The notes beneath the pieces were generated by a model. That model did not search any database and was not told the DNA's origin. It was given only the letters and a program-made list of their open reading frames with translations. Source: Pontibacter sp. E15-1 (lineage in GTDB: Bacteria; Bacteroidota; Bacteroidia; Cytophagales; Hymenobacteraceae). From it: a stretch of 64,000 nucleotides of DNA. Location: contig NZ_JAKVIR010000006.1 of NCBI RefSeq assembly GCF_022601975.1, positions 124,001-188,000 of the forward strand, written 5' to 3'. The position numbers were made by a program, and so were the translations under genes. Every line of letters begins with the position of its first letter. Position 1 is the first letter of the stretch. Below, piece after piece: positions 44,166-53,519 of the stretch.

Positions 44166-44199
44166 TATCATTGTTTAATTTGAGCTAAAGAATGATAAA
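44166..44199 (+). promoter_or_regulatory. Promoter-like block shared with the ROK/GH92 operon (copy 2)
   Basis: This is the partner of 32845-32878, with 23-24 of 34 bases identical and no gaps. The -10-like part reads TTTAATTTG, near to TAnnTTTG, and AATGATAAA follows at the same distance. It is about 265 bp before the susC start. Confidence 0.5.
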
Positions 44200-44416
44200 A
44201 ACATATTACCTCTACTAAGGTCGTCTGACCTCCTGAACTACTGATAGGTTCATAAATTAAATAATTTTTTTTCACGGGATAAACATACCCTGCACTGACA
44301 ATGAAATAGAACAGTAGCCATACACAATGTAAAGTGCGCTATTGATATATCATATTGGATTTTCAGGATACGGAAAAACAAATAATACCGAACAAAATTA
44401 ACATTTTTTATGCTTG

Positions 44417-44430
44417 CTAAAACGTTTTAG
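44417..44430 (+). promoter_or_regulatory. Candidate LacI operator before the first susC
   Basis: CTAAAACGTTTTAG is a perfect 14-bp palindrome with a central CG, the usual form of LacI/GalR-family operators. It lies 35 bp before the susC start. Confidence 0.65.
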
Positions 44431-44464
44431 TAAAATTATTTTTCATTTAAATCATCATAGAACT

Positions 44465-47400
44465 ATGAAACACCGATTTACAAAATTGTTCAAGGGCAAT
44501 TGCGTAAAAGACGGAAGGCTCGCACTGTGTGCCGGTATTCTTTCTTTTGCCATGTGTGCGGAGGCGTCTGCTGCGCAAAGCCAGGAGGCCACCTCGCTTC
44601 CGCTGCAAATGTTCTCCTCGGCGCGGATGCCCGACGCAGGGCCTGCCACAAAACCCGCCGCGAAGTATGAGATACCGGTGCGGGGCACAGTGAAAGACGA
44701 CAAAGGCATGCCCCTCCCGGGCGTGACAGTTGTGGTGAAGGGTACAACCATTGGGGCCGCAACAGACATAGAGGGCAATTACAGCCTCAGCGTGCCCGAC
44801 GCGCAAAGCAGCGGCACCCTGGTGTTTTCTTTTATTGGCTATGCTACACAGGAGGTCTCTATAAATGGGCGGTCGTCCATAAACATTACCATGCAGCCTG
44901 ACATTAAGGCTTTAGAAGAAGTGGTGGTAGTGGGGTATGGCACGCAGAAAAAATCTGATGTGACGGGTTCAGTAGGAGTGGTTAGCTCAGAAGACCTGCT
45001 AAGAGCCCCGGTCACTAATGCGCTGCAAGGGCTTCAGGGAAGAGTAGCAGGGGTAAACGTGAAACTGAACTCAGGGTCGCCAACCAGTAGCCCGCGTGTC
45101 ATTATCAGGGGAGTAGGTACCATTAACGCGTCGTCAGGGCCGCTCTATGTGGTAGACGGCGTGGTGATGGAGAACATACAGTTCCTCAACCCAAATGACT
45201 TTCAGAGTATGGAGGTGCTGAAAGACGCATCTTCCACGGCTATATATGGCGCACGTGGCGCCAACGGGGTGATCCTGATCACCACCAAAAGAGGAGCGGC
45301 TCAGGAAGGTGTGACGGTAGGGTATGATGGCTGGGTGAGCATTGGGGAGATCCGGAAGAAAATGGACTTGCTGAATGCGGATGAATGGCTGCAGGTGGTA
45401 GAGACGGGTATGGCAAACACGCCTAAGTATAGACCTGACGCCAGCCCGGTTTTCACAAGAAACGACCCACGGCTCTTTGATGCGAACGGCAACCCGCTGT
45501 ACGACACCGATTGGCAGGATGAATCCACACGGACTGCAGTGTCGCACAACCATCAGGTTTCCCTTCAGTCAAGATCAGAGAAATCTTCCTTTGGCACGTT
45601 CCTGAACTACGCGAAGCTGGAAGGCATTATGCTGAACAGCTGGCTGGAAAGAGTAAGCGGCAAGATTGCCTACGATGCGACTCCTAAAAAATGGCTGTCG
45701 GTGGGCACAAACCTTTTGGTGAACTACACGAACGAAAATGAAGCGGAAGAAGGCGGCGGACATCAGATGCCGCGCCGCACGATGATTGAAATGCCACCGA
45801 TTTTCCCTGTTAAGTTTCCGGATGGCACCTGGAGTAACAGCAGCATGGTGAGCGATGCATATAACCTGGAAGGTATGGCCAACCCGGTGCACGTGCTGGA
45901 AACCCAGGAACGCCTGAGGGAGCGTACGCAATTGTTTGGGAACACCTATGTTACGTTCCATATTCTGCCTGAGCTGGACCTGAGAACACAGTTCGGCTTC
46001 GACAGGCATAATAGAAGCTTCAAGGAATATTACCCAACAGACCTGCTGAATATCTCCTCTCCGTTGGGACGGGCTTACCTAGAAGACCAAAAGGTGAATT
46101 ATTGGCAAGAGGAAACGTATTTGTCTTACAACAAAGAGTTTGGCAAGCACAGCCTCAACTCGGTGCTCGGGCTTAGCTGGCAGGAGCGAACCTATGAGGC
46201 CAATTGGGTGGAGGCCAGAGGCTTTGCCGATGACTTCTTTAAATACAACCGCATCCAGGCCGCCAGCCAGCCTGGCGCCCCGGAGTCCGCTTACGACAAG
46301 TGGTCGATGAACTCCTACTTCCTTCGCAGCGGCTATGCCTACAACGACAAATACCTGGTTACGCTGACCGGGCGGGTAGACGGCTCTTCCCGTTTCGGCG
46401 AGAAGAACAAGTATGGTTTCTTCCCCTCCGTTGGACTTGGATGGGTGGTATCGAACGAACCGTTTTTGCAGAATGTTGACCAGCTCAACCAGTTTAAGCT
46501 GCGGGCAAGTTTCGGCATCACCGGCAACACAGAAATCCCTACCTATCAGTCTCTGGCCACCGTTTCATCAGGCACGGTGCTCATTGGCGGCAACCGCGCC
46601 TCAGAGAGCTACCTGAACAGACTGCCAAACCCCGACCTGAAGTGGGAGAGGACCAAGCAATTCGATGCTGGCTTTAATGCCAGGATGTTCAATCACAGAG
46701 TTGAGCTGGAGTTTGATTACTACTACAGGCTCACCACCGACCTGCTGCTCGACAGGCCAGTGCCACACTCCACAGGCTACTCCGCAGTGCGGGACAACAT
46801 CGGTTCGGTGTCTAACAGAGGTATAGAAATGCTCGTGACCTCCACCAACATGGAAACCAGTGACTTTAGCTGGCAGACCACCCTCAACCTGAACTACAAT
46901 AAGAACGAGATTGAGAAGCTCGGGGAGAACAACGAAGACATAGAGCCGGGCCCATGGTGGGTGTCAGGAAGCCAGACCATACTGCGGGTAGGCGAGTCGC
47001 TGAGCTCGTTCTGGGGCTATGAGCGCCTTGGCACCTGGGGGACAGATGAGGCCGATGCCGCTGCCAAAGTCGGTGCCGTTCCTGGTGAGGCAAAGCGCTC
47101 CACCGAGAAATCCATATTGGGGAAAGGGCTGCCTGATTGGACAGGTAGCTTTATCAATACCTTCAAGTATAAGCAATTTGATTTTACCGCCGACCTGCAG
47201 TTCGTGTACGGGGTAGATATTCTGCAGCAGTTTTACCACTCTACCGAAGACAGGTCGGGGATTGCAAATGGCCTGCGCACAATTCTAACAGAGGGCTGGA
47301 CTCCACAGAACCAGAACACACCTGTTCAGGAGATCAGAAACCAGGCATATGCAGGGCAAAACAGTGAGATTGACAGCCACTGGGTGGTGGACGGCTCCTA

Positions 47401-47638
47401 TCTGCGTGGCAACCTGTTTTCGGTGGGCTACAATTTTGACAGTTCCTTCCTTCCGGGCCTGAAAGGGCTGAGGGTATACGGCAGCATTCAGAATGCATTT
47501 GTGGTCAACTCGGATGAGTTCCAGGGGTATGACCCTGAGGCTACATCGTGGGGGGGCAACCAGTGGGGGCAGAATATTTTCTTCTTCCAATACCCGAAGC
47601 CCCGCACCTACACGATGGGATTCAATCTTAAATTTTAA
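44465..47638 (+). CDS. SusC-type TonB-dependent outer membrane transporter (first pair)
   Basis: The start at 44465 (MKHRFTKLFKGN) is preferred because the longer frame from 44414 would overlap the operator palindrome. The 1057-residue product has a signal region, a CarboxypepD_reg-like domain (VRGTVKDDKGMPLPGVTVVV, about 70-150), a plug domain with VVVGYGTQKKSDVTGSV and RGVGTINASSGPLYVVDGV, and then a 22-strand-type barrel ending in YTMGFNLKF. SusC proteins import oligosaccharides bound by their SusD partner, using TonB energy. The susD gene follows after 20 bp. Substrate by context: mannose-rich glycan fragments. Confidence 0.95.
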   Translation: MKHRFTKLFKGNCVKDGRLALCAGILSFAMCAEASAAQSQEATSLPLQMFSSARMPDAGPATKPAAKYEIPVRGTVKDDKGMPLPGVTVVVKGTTIGAATDIEGNYSLSVPDAQSSGTLVFSFIGYATQEVSINGRSSINITMQPDIKALEEVVVVGYGTQKKSDVTGSVGVVSSEDLLRAPVTNALQGLQGRVAGVNVKLNSGSPTSSPRVIIRGVGTINASSGPLYVVDGVVMENIQFLNPNDFQSMEVLKDASSTAIYGARGANGVILITTKRGAAQEGVTVGYDGWVSIGEIRKKMDLLNADEWLQVVETGMANTPKYRPDASPVFTRNDPRLFDANGNPLYDTDWQDESTRTAVSHNHQVSLQSRSEKSSFGTFLNYAKLEGIMLNSWLERVSGKIAYDATPKKWLSVGTNLLVNYTNENEAEEGGGHQMPRRTMIEMPPIFPVKFPDGTWSNSSMVSDAYNLEGMANPVHVLETQERLRERTQLFGNTYVTFHILPELDLRTQFGFDRHNRSFKEYYPTDLLNISSPLGRAYLEDQKVNYWQEETYLSYNKEFGKHSLNSVLGLSWQERTYEANWVEARGFADDFFKYNRIQAASQPGAPESAYDKWSMNSYFLRSGYAYNDKYLVTLTGRVDGSSRFGEKNKYGFFPSVGLGWVVSNEPFLQNVDQLNQFKLRASFGITGNTEIPTYQSLATVSSGTVLIGGNRASESYLNRLPNPDLKWERTKQFDAGFNARMFNHRVELEFDYYYRLTTDLLLDRPVPHSTGYSAVRDNIGSVSNRGIEMLVTSTNMETSDFSWQTTLNLNYNKNEIEKLGENNEDIEPGPWWVSGSQTILRVGESLSSFWGYERLGTWGTDEADAAAKVGAVPGEAKRSTEKSILGKGLPDWTGSFINTFKYKQFDFTADLQFVYGVDILQQFYHSTEDRSGIANGLRTILTEGWTPQNQNTPVQEIRNQAYAGQNSEIDSHWVVDGSYLRGNLFSVGYNFDSSFLPGLKGLRVYGSIQNAFVVNSDEFQGYDPEATSWGGNQWGQNIFFFQYPKPRTYTMGFNLKF

Positions 47639-47658
47639 TCAACGAGAAAGATATAGCC

Positions 47659-49245
47659 ATGAAAAAGATACATGCACTTATATTTATCGCGGGGATGCTT
47701 TGCTTTTCCTGCGAGGACTTTCTGGATGAAGTTCCAAAAGATGAGCTAGCCGCCAACCAGAATTTTACGCAACCCGCGCATGCTTACAGCGCCGTGAACT
47801 CGCTATACAGAACGGGTGCCACCCAGCTGTACGACGGAGGGGTGTATAACGGGGCACAGGCCATGCTGGGCAATTATATGTCAGGCTTCTTCGATAATGA
47901 GTACAAGGGCCAGGAGGTCCATGTGCAGCATGCCCAGCAGTTGACGCTCAACGGGAATAACCTGAACGGCTACATAGGAGGTATATGGGACAACATGTAC
48001 AGGGGTATATCCAGGGCCAACAACGCCATAAAGTATGTGCCTACTACACCGGGCCTGACAGACGCCGAACGGAAAAAGCTTGAGGCAGAGGCGAAGTTTT
48101 TCAGGGCATACGCCTACTTCAATCTGGTTAAGATGTTTGGGCAGGTGCCTGTGGTTACAGAGCCATACGAGTCGCTGGATAACCTCTATCTGGAAAGAAG
48201 CTCCATAAAAGAAGTCTACAACCTGATCGAAAGCGACCTGAAATTTGCCGTAAACGAAGGAGGGCTTTCGGAGAGCTCCATGGCAAACAACGGCGGACGT
48301 GTGACGCAGGGGGCTGCGGCTACTTTGCTGGCGGATGTTTACCTGACCATGAGCGGGTACCCGCTACAGGAAGACCGATATGCCGAGGCAGCCGCCCTCG
48401 CAAAAAGTGTGATCCAAAGCGGGAACTATAGCTTGACGCAGCATGATAAGGATGCGAACGGGAATGTGATACCAGAAAACAGCGCATACAACAAATTGCG
48501 CATGGGAGACGCATCAGAAAATGAGTATGTCTTCTACCACGAATTCGCCGTGAATATCTCAGGCAGCAACTATCCGCAGTGGGCATACCCGGTCTCGATG
48601 GCGCAACATGTGGCCTATGCCATCACCAACAATGCCTATGCACCCGTGAATGATTTCCTCTGGGGATACGATGCCTCCAACGACCTGAGGGCGCAGGAAA
48701 AACAATACTTCCATTCTAGCCTGACACTGAGCGATGGCGAAGTGAAAACGTTTGACACGGCCCCCTATATGTGGCACGACGACCAGGCGCTTTTTGAGAC
48801 GGCCAGCTCCGGCAAAGACGCCGTCATATACAGCTATGCAGATGTGCTTTTGATTGCCGCTGAGGCGATTGCGCGCTCCCAGGGCGTAACTGCGGAGGCA
48901 GCCGACTATGTAGCCCAGGTCAAGGGACGGGCCTATTGGAAGAAAGGTGCCGATCAAATCAGCGCTGAGTTACGCGCGTTGCCGGTAGAGGAATTTGTGG
49001 AAGCGGTTTGGGGGGAGAAGTTCAGAGAGCTTGTCTTTGAATTCCGGCTCTGGTCAGATATCGTCAGGACCCACAAATTTCCGGTGACCTCCGCTAGCAG
49101 GCCAGGAGAGATAGATTTTGTGGATGTAATCGGCCACACCAACCACTGGGGCAAAGTTTTCGCCGAAAAACATCTGCTGTTTCCGCTTCCTGAATCGGAA
49201 AGGCAAAGAAACCCAAGTCTAGGGGCACAGAATCCTGGATATTAA
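47659..49245 (+). CDS. SusD/RagB-family glycan-binding lipoprotein (first pair)
   Basis: The start MKKIHALIFIAGMLCFSC is a lipoprotein signal with Cys18, followed by EDFLDEVPKDELAANQNF, the usual SusD opening. The 528-residue protein has the tetratricopeptide-like helices of the family (AEAKFFRAYAYFNLVKMFGQ near 140) and the end QRNPSLGAQNPGY. It binds glycans at the cell surface as a lid for the SusC barrel. A strong terminator follows at 49261-49308. Confidence 0.95.
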   Translation: MKKIHALIFIAGMLCFSCEDFLDEVPKDELAANQNFTQPAHAYSAVNSLYRTGATQLYDGGVYNGAQAMLGNYMSGFFDNEYKGQEVHVQHAQQLTLNGNNLNGYIGGIWDNMYRGISRANNAIKYVPTTPGLTDAERKKLEAEAKFFRAYAYFNLVKMFGQVPVVTEPYESLDNLYLERSSIKEVYNLIESDLKFAVNEGGLSESSMANNGGRVTQGAAATLLADVYLTMSGYPLQEDRYAEAAALAKSVIQSGNYSLTQHDKDANGNVIPENSAYNKLRMGDASENEYVFYHEFAVNISGSNYPQWAYPVSMAQHVAYAITNNAYAPVNDFLWGYDASNDLRAQEKQYFHSSLTLSDGEVKTFDTAPYMWHDDQALFETASSGKDAVIYSYADVLLIAAEAIARSQGVTAEAADYVAQVKGRAYWKKGADQISAELRALPVEEFVEAVWGEKFRELVFEFRLWSDIVRTHKFPVTSASRPGEIDFVDVIGHTNHWGKVFAEKHLLFPLPESERQRNPSLGAQNPGY

Positions 49246-49260
49246 TCCTTATCCTTAATT

Positions 49261-49308
49261 AAAAGCGAAGCACAAGCAGAGAAATCTCCAAATGTGCTTC
49301 GCTTTTTT
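49261..49308 (+). terminator. Terminator of the first susCD operon
   Basis: AAAAGCGAAGCACA (49261-49274) pairs with its complement from 49293, ending in a run of seven T. The gap to the next gene is otherwise featureless. Confidence 0.88.
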
Positions 49309-49449
49309 TATATTAGACATTGAAAAGGGTTTTTCTTAAGATTGGATAGTTTACAAACCCGGCAAAACCCAGTATGACCAAACAACCGAGTGGCGCTCAC
49401 CCCGGAATTTCGTAATGCCAAGTTTGCTTACGTACCATGATACTTATAT

Positions 49450-50319
49450 ATGAAGGACCAGAAAGTTGTCGGAATAGATATTGGAGGCACCAAGGTGCAC
49501 ATCGGCGTGGTGCAGCGCGGGCAGGTTATAGCGGAGCTGCGGATCCCGACGGCGGCGAAGAGTTCGAAAGAGGCTATTCTGCGTGACATCTCCGACGGCA
49601 TCAGGCAGGTGATCGACCCGGAAGTGGTCGGGATTGGGATTGGGGTGCCGGGGCTGGTGGATGAGAAAAAGGGCATTGTCTTCGATGTGCAGAACATCCC
49701 CTCCTGGACCGAAGTGCGCCTGAAGCAGCACCTGGAGCGTGCATTTGAACTCCCCGTCTACATAACGAACGACGCCAACACCTATGCCCTGGGAGAGAAG
49801 GTATACGGGCCCGGAAAGCCATACCAAAACATGATCGGCGTGACGCTGGGTACCGGCATCGGAACCGGCATCATTGCCAACAACAACCTGTATTCGGGGG
49901 CCTTCTCCTGCGCCGGGGAGTTTGGCGGCATGCCATACCTGGATAAAACCCTGGAGGACTATTGCAGCGGGAAATTCTTCCTGCAAGCCTACGGCACACC
50001 GGGCGACGAGATGCAGGCGCTTGCCAACACCGGAGACGCCCGGGCCATTGAGGCCTTTCAGCAGTTCGGCCACCACCTCGGCAACGCCATCAAGATCATG
50101 CTGTATGCGCTTTCGCCGGAGGCCATTTTCCTGGGAGGGTCTGTCAGCCACTGCTATCCCTTTTTCAAAGAGGCCATGCACAAAAGCGTTGCTGATTTCC
50201 CTTACAGGGTCGTGACGGATAAACTGGTGATCGAGCAGTCGGAGATAAAGCATGTCGCGGTGCTGGGGGCCGCCGCGCTTTTCAGGATGCGGCACCAGCC
50301 TGTGCCGGATTATACCTGA
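49450..50319 (+). CDS. ROK-family glucokinase-like sugar kinase
   Basis: This 289-residue protein has the ATP-binding start VVGIDIGGTKVHIGVV (Asp10), GIGIGVPGLVDEKKG near 58, the catalytic-region ITNDANTYALGEKVYG near 103, and VTLGTGIGTGIIANNN. As in many Bacteroidota glucokinases, the zinc-binding CxCGxxGC is absent. EFGGMPYLDKTLEDYCSG stands in its place. It could phosphorylate glucose or mannose. It is the second ROK kinase in this region and is not close to the first in sequence. The broken fucosidase gene begins 48 bp later. Confidence 0.88.
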   Translation: MKDQKVVGIDIGGTKVHIGVVQRGQVIAELRIPTAAKSSKEAILRDISDGIRQVIDPEVVGIGIGVPGLVDEKKGIVFDVQNIPSWTEVRLKQHLERAFELPVYITNDANTYALGEKVYGPGKPYQNMIGVTLGTGIGTGIIANNNLYSGAFSCAGEFGGMPYLDKTLEDYCSGKFFLQAYGTPGDEMQALANTGDARAIEAFQQFGHHLGNAIKIMLYALSPEAIFLGGSVSHCYPFFKEAMHKSVADFPYRVVTDKLVIEQSEIKHVAVLGAAALFRMRHQPVPDYT

Positions 50320-50367
50320 AAAATCTGAAACGCAGCTTCTGTATCCGACCTGTTTATACCCAATCCT

Positions 50368-50794
50368 ATGATACGACTCCTTGGTTTAAGTTTGTTGGTG
50401 GCACTCGTGGCAGGCAATGCCAGCGCGCAGCAGTATGAACCCAACTGGGCTTCCTTGGACAAGCGCGAAACCCCAACCTGGTGGACGGACGCCAAATTCG
50501 GCATCTTCATCCATTGGGGGCCTTATGCCGTGCCAGCCTATGCGCCCGTGAATGAGGTGGAGGAGGTAGACGAGCACATGCTGCCGCAGTTCAAGGACCT
50601 CGTGACCCGCTTCAAACCGGAGCGGTATAGCCAAAGTCGGGAAAGTGCAGCTGCTGGGCACGAAGGTGGCGGTCCGGTCATTCATCTAGAACGGAAAACT
50701 CATGCTCATACCACCTGCCCTGAACCCGGGGAATATACCCTGCGACCATGCCTGGGTGTTTAAGCTGGAAAACGTTAGCTATCGAAACCTATGA
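50368..50794 (+). pseudogene. Broken GH29 alpha-L-fucosidase gene (large internal deletion)
   Basis: The first 90 codons are a good N-terminus of a secreted fucosidase: signal peptide, then WWTDAKFGIFIHWGPYAVPA and DLVTRFKPERY. Near 50635 the frame changes. In another frame, from about 50641, the C-terminal end of such a protein is readable: KVQLLGTKVAVRSF, a stop at 50689-50691, then NGKLMLIPPALNPGNIPCDH and AWVFKLENV, ending at 50794. The catalytic middle of about 300 residues is gone. The end overlaps the start of the intact fucosidase gene by 4 bp, so the remnant may still matter for coupling. Confidence 0.78.
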
Positions 50795-52152
50795 AAAAAC
50801 TGTACTTCCTCCCGCTGTGCCTTGCCCTGATCGCGTCCGTGCCTTCCTCGTTTGCGCAAGCCTTGCCCACCCCGACAACCCGCCAACTGGCGTGGCAACA
50901 GCTGGAGACCAACGCCTTTCTGCACTTCACCGTGAACACGTATACCGGCAAGGAGTGGGGCGACGGAACAGAAAGCCCAGCCATCTTTAACCCGGTTGAT
51001 TTCGATGCCCGCCAGCTGGTGAAAACGCTGAAAGAGGCGGGTTTCAAGATGGCGATTATCACAGCCAAGCACCACGACGGGTTCTGTCTCTGGCCATCGA
51101 AGTATACCGACCACAGCGTGGCGAGCAGCCCCTGGAAGAACGGAAAAGGGGACGTGGTGAAGGAAATCGCGGATGCCTGCCGGGAGCAGGGCATCAAGTT
51201 TGGCTTCTACCTCTCGCCCTGGGACCAGCATGAGCCGAGTTACGGCACTGCCTCCTACAATGCCTTCTACAAAAACCAACTGCGCGAACTCCTGACCAAC
51301 TACGGCGAGGTGGCTGAGGTATGGTTTGACGGCGCCAAAGGCGAAAACGCCAAAGACATGCACTATGACTTTGCAGGCTACTGGCAAATGGTGCGGGAGC
51401 TGCAGCCCCAGGCCGTCATGTTCTCGGATGCCGGCCCCGATGTGCGCTGGGTGGGCAACGAGTCGGGCAACGCCGGCGAAACCTGCTGGTCTACCATCGA
51501 CACCACGGGTATGGCCCCCGGAAAGGCTGACCCAGCTTACCTGAACACCGGCGACCCGGAAGGCAACCTCTGGATTCCGGCGGAGACGGACGTGTCCATC
51601 CGGCCGGGCTGGTTTTACCATCCCGAGGAAGACAGCAAAGTGAAGTCCGGGAAGCAACTGGTGGACCTGTACTACAAATCCGTAGGTCGAAACAGCCTGC
51701 TGCTGCTCAACATCCCGCCAAACCCCAAAGGCGTTTTCGCGGAGCAGGACGTGAACAGCCTGCACGCCTTCCGGAGCATCCTGAATGAAACCTTCAAGAC
51801 CAACCTGGCCGCTGGCAAGATCGACAAAAAGCTGACTGATAAGGCCCTCGGGACCTACATCACGCTAAACCAAAACAAGCCCCTTATACTGGATTTTAAA
51901 AAGGAAATCGCCTTCGACCGAGCCCTGTTGCAGGAGAACATTGCCGCGGGGCAGCGCAATGCCGAGGCGTTGCTTGAGTACTGGGACGGGAAAGGCTGGA
52001 AGAAGATCGAGCAGTTTACCACCATTGGGTATAAACGGCTGCTGCGCTTCCCGGAGGTGAAAACCACGAAAGTACGGGTAACCGTGCTGGAGGCCAAAGG
52101 ACCTGTGCAACTGGCAGCGTTTGGCCTCTACAAAGCCTCCGAAAAAGAATAA
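50791..52152 (+). CDS. GH29 alpha-L-fucosidase
   Basis: The 453-residue product has a signal peptide (cleavage near SSFAQ at residue 23). The fucosidase core is clear: NAFLHFTVNTYTGKEWGDGT near 41, AIITAKHHDGFCLWPSKYT near 88, GFYLSPWD near 138, and VAEVWFDGAKG with Asp180 as the likely nucleophile. A small beta domain follows from about 340. It resembles the branch acting on alpha-1,3/1,4-linked fucose (type B) more than type A, judged by eye. Removal of core or antenna fucose would fit N-glycan use together with the mannosidases. The Gfo/Idh gene starts 44 bp later. Confidence 0.9.
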   Translation: MKKLYFLPLCLALIASVPSSFAQALPTPTTRQLAWQQLETNAFLHFTVNTYTGKEWGDGTESPAIFNPVDFDARQLVKTLKEAGFKMAIITAKHHDGFCLWPSKYTDHSVASSPWKNGKGDVVKEIADACREQGIKFGFYLSPWDQHEPSYGTASYNAFYKNQLRELLTNYGEVAEVWFDGAKGENAKDMHYDFAGYWQMVRELQPQAVMFSDAGPDVRWVGNESGNAGETCWSTIDTTGMAPGKADPAYLNTGDPEGNLWIPAETDVSIRPGWFYHPEEDSKVKSGKQLVDLYYKSVGRNSLLLLNIPPNPKGVFAEQDVNSLHAFRSILNETFKTNLAAGKIDKKLTDKALGTYITLNQNKPLILDFKKEIAFDRALLQENIAAGQRNAEALLEYWDGKGWKKIEQFTTIGYKRLLRFPEVKTTKVRVTVLEAKGPVQLAAFGLYKASEKE

Positions 52153-52196
52153 CTGTGCTTAAAAATTTGTCATCCACCATATAAAATTCTCTTTTC

Positions 52197-53456
52197 ATGA
52201 GTTCAAGGCGAAGTTTTCTTAAAAAGTCAGCGGCCACCCTGGCCGCTTTCACCATCGTGCCCCGGTTTGTGCTGGGCGGAAAAGGCTATGTGGCACCCAG
52301 CGACCAGCTGACCAAAGGCGTGATCGGGGTTGGCTCGATGGGGCGCAACCACTTCCCGTACGGCGACACCCGCGTGGTGGCGGTATGCGACGTAGACCAA
52401 GGTCATCTGAAAAAAGCCGTTGACATGGTGGGGAAGGGGGTGAAGACCTTCACAGACTACCGGGAACTCATCAAGCTGCCGGAAGTGGATATTGTGCACA
52501 TCGCCACCCCACCCCACTGGCACGGCATTATGGCCACCGACGCGGCCCGGGCCGGCAAGGACATCTGGTGCGAGAAACCCATGACGCGCACGATCGGCGA
52601 GGGCAAGCGCGTGGTAGAGGCGGTGCAGCAGCACGGGCGCATTTTCCGGCTCAACACCTGGTTCCGGTTCGAGGATATTTTCTACGGGATGGGAACGCCG
52701 GTGAAGCCGATCAAGAAACTCGTGGACAGCGGCCTGCTGGGCTGGCCCCTGAAAGTGACGGTGGGCCGCCAGACGGGCTACGACTGGAAGTTTTACTGGG
52801 TGGGCAAAACGGACCTCGCTCCGATGCCTGTGCCGCAGGAACTGGACTATAACATGTGGCTGGGCCCCGCGCCTTACAAACCCTACAACCCGCACCGCGT
52901 GCACGGCACCTTCCGCGGGTACTGGGACTATGACGGCGGCGGCCTCGGCGATATGGGGCAGCATTACATGGACCCGATCCAGTACTTCCTCGGCAAAGAC
53001 GACACCAGCCCGGTTTCTGTGGAGATAGACGCCCCGCAGCAGCACACCGATGCCGTAGGCACCTGGCGACGTATTGTGTATACCTACGCCGACGGCTGCC
53101 AGATCATTCTCGACGGCGAGGGATCGGATGAAAAAGTGCCTTACATCGAAGGGCCGAAAGGCAAACTATACCCCGGTTTCCGCTCCGACATACCGGACCT
53201 GCAGCGCAAGCTGGCCGCCTTCCCGGACCCGGCACCGCAGGTAACTGACTTTGTGCAGGCCGTGAAAAACCGCCAGAAATTCGCCCTGAATGAGGAAAAC
53301 GGCCACCGCTCGTGCACGCTCGTGAACATGGGCCTGGCCGCGCTGCGCCTGGGCCGCTCCCTGAAATTTGACCCCGCGACACAGGAATTCGTGGACGATG
53401 AGGGGGCCAACCGCTTGGTATACCAACCCATGCGCTCCAGCTGGACGATCGGGTAG
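52197..53456 (+). CDS. Gfo/Idh/MocA-family oxidoreductase with twin-arginine-like signal
   Basis: This 419-residue protein starts MSSRRSFLKKSAATLAAF, a Tat-type signal, so the folded, cofactor-loaded enzyme is likely exported to the periplasm. The Rossmann motif is GVIGVGSMGRNH at 41-52, and the conserved EKP is at 126-128 (CEKPMTRT). The C-terminal part has DYDGGGLGDMGQHYMDPIQY, usual for the family. Such enzymes oxidise or reduce sugars with NAD(P). Exported relatives in sugar clusters can act on C3 of glycosides. It lies between the fucosidase and the DUF1080 gene (64 bp gap). Confidence 0.9.
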   Translation: MSSRRSFLKKSAATLAAFTIVPRFVLGGKGYVAPSDQLTKGVIGVGSMGRNHFPYGDTRVVAVCDVDQGHLKKAVDMVGKGVKTFTDYRELIKLPEVDIVHIATPPHWHGIMATDAARAGKDIWCEKPMTRTIGEGKRVVEAVQQHGRIFRLNTWFRFEDIFYGMGTPVKPIKKLVDSGLLGWPLKVTVGRQTGYDWKFYWVGKTDLAPMPVPQELDYNMWLGPAPYKPYNPHRVHGTFRGYWDYDGGGLGDMGQHYMDPIQYFLGKDDTSPVSVEIDAPQQHTDAVGTWRRIVYTYADGCQIILDGEGSDEKVPYIEGPKGKLYPGFRSDIPDLQRKLAAFPDPAPQVTDFVQAVKNRQKFALNEENGHRSCTLVNMGLAALRLGRSLKFDPATQEFVDDEGANRLVYQPMRSSWTIG

Positions 53457-53519
53457 TGTTGCGCTAAAAATCATGTACAGGAAATTTCATCAGAAACAGA
53501 ATTCTTTGAGTCGAACGAT

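Larger units (their letters stand above)
43689..44464. other. Long divergent regulatory gap between GH125 and susC
   Basis: This A+T-rich gap of 776 bp has no supported gene. It holds the shared promoter-like block at 44166-44199 and the LacI-type palindrome at 44417-44430. The short open frames inside it show no protein-like character. Confidence 0.6.

Noticed and set aside
44414..44464. 17-codon extension of the first SusC
   Set aside because: It overlaps the LacI-type palindrome, and the signal region follows normally from the Met at 44465.
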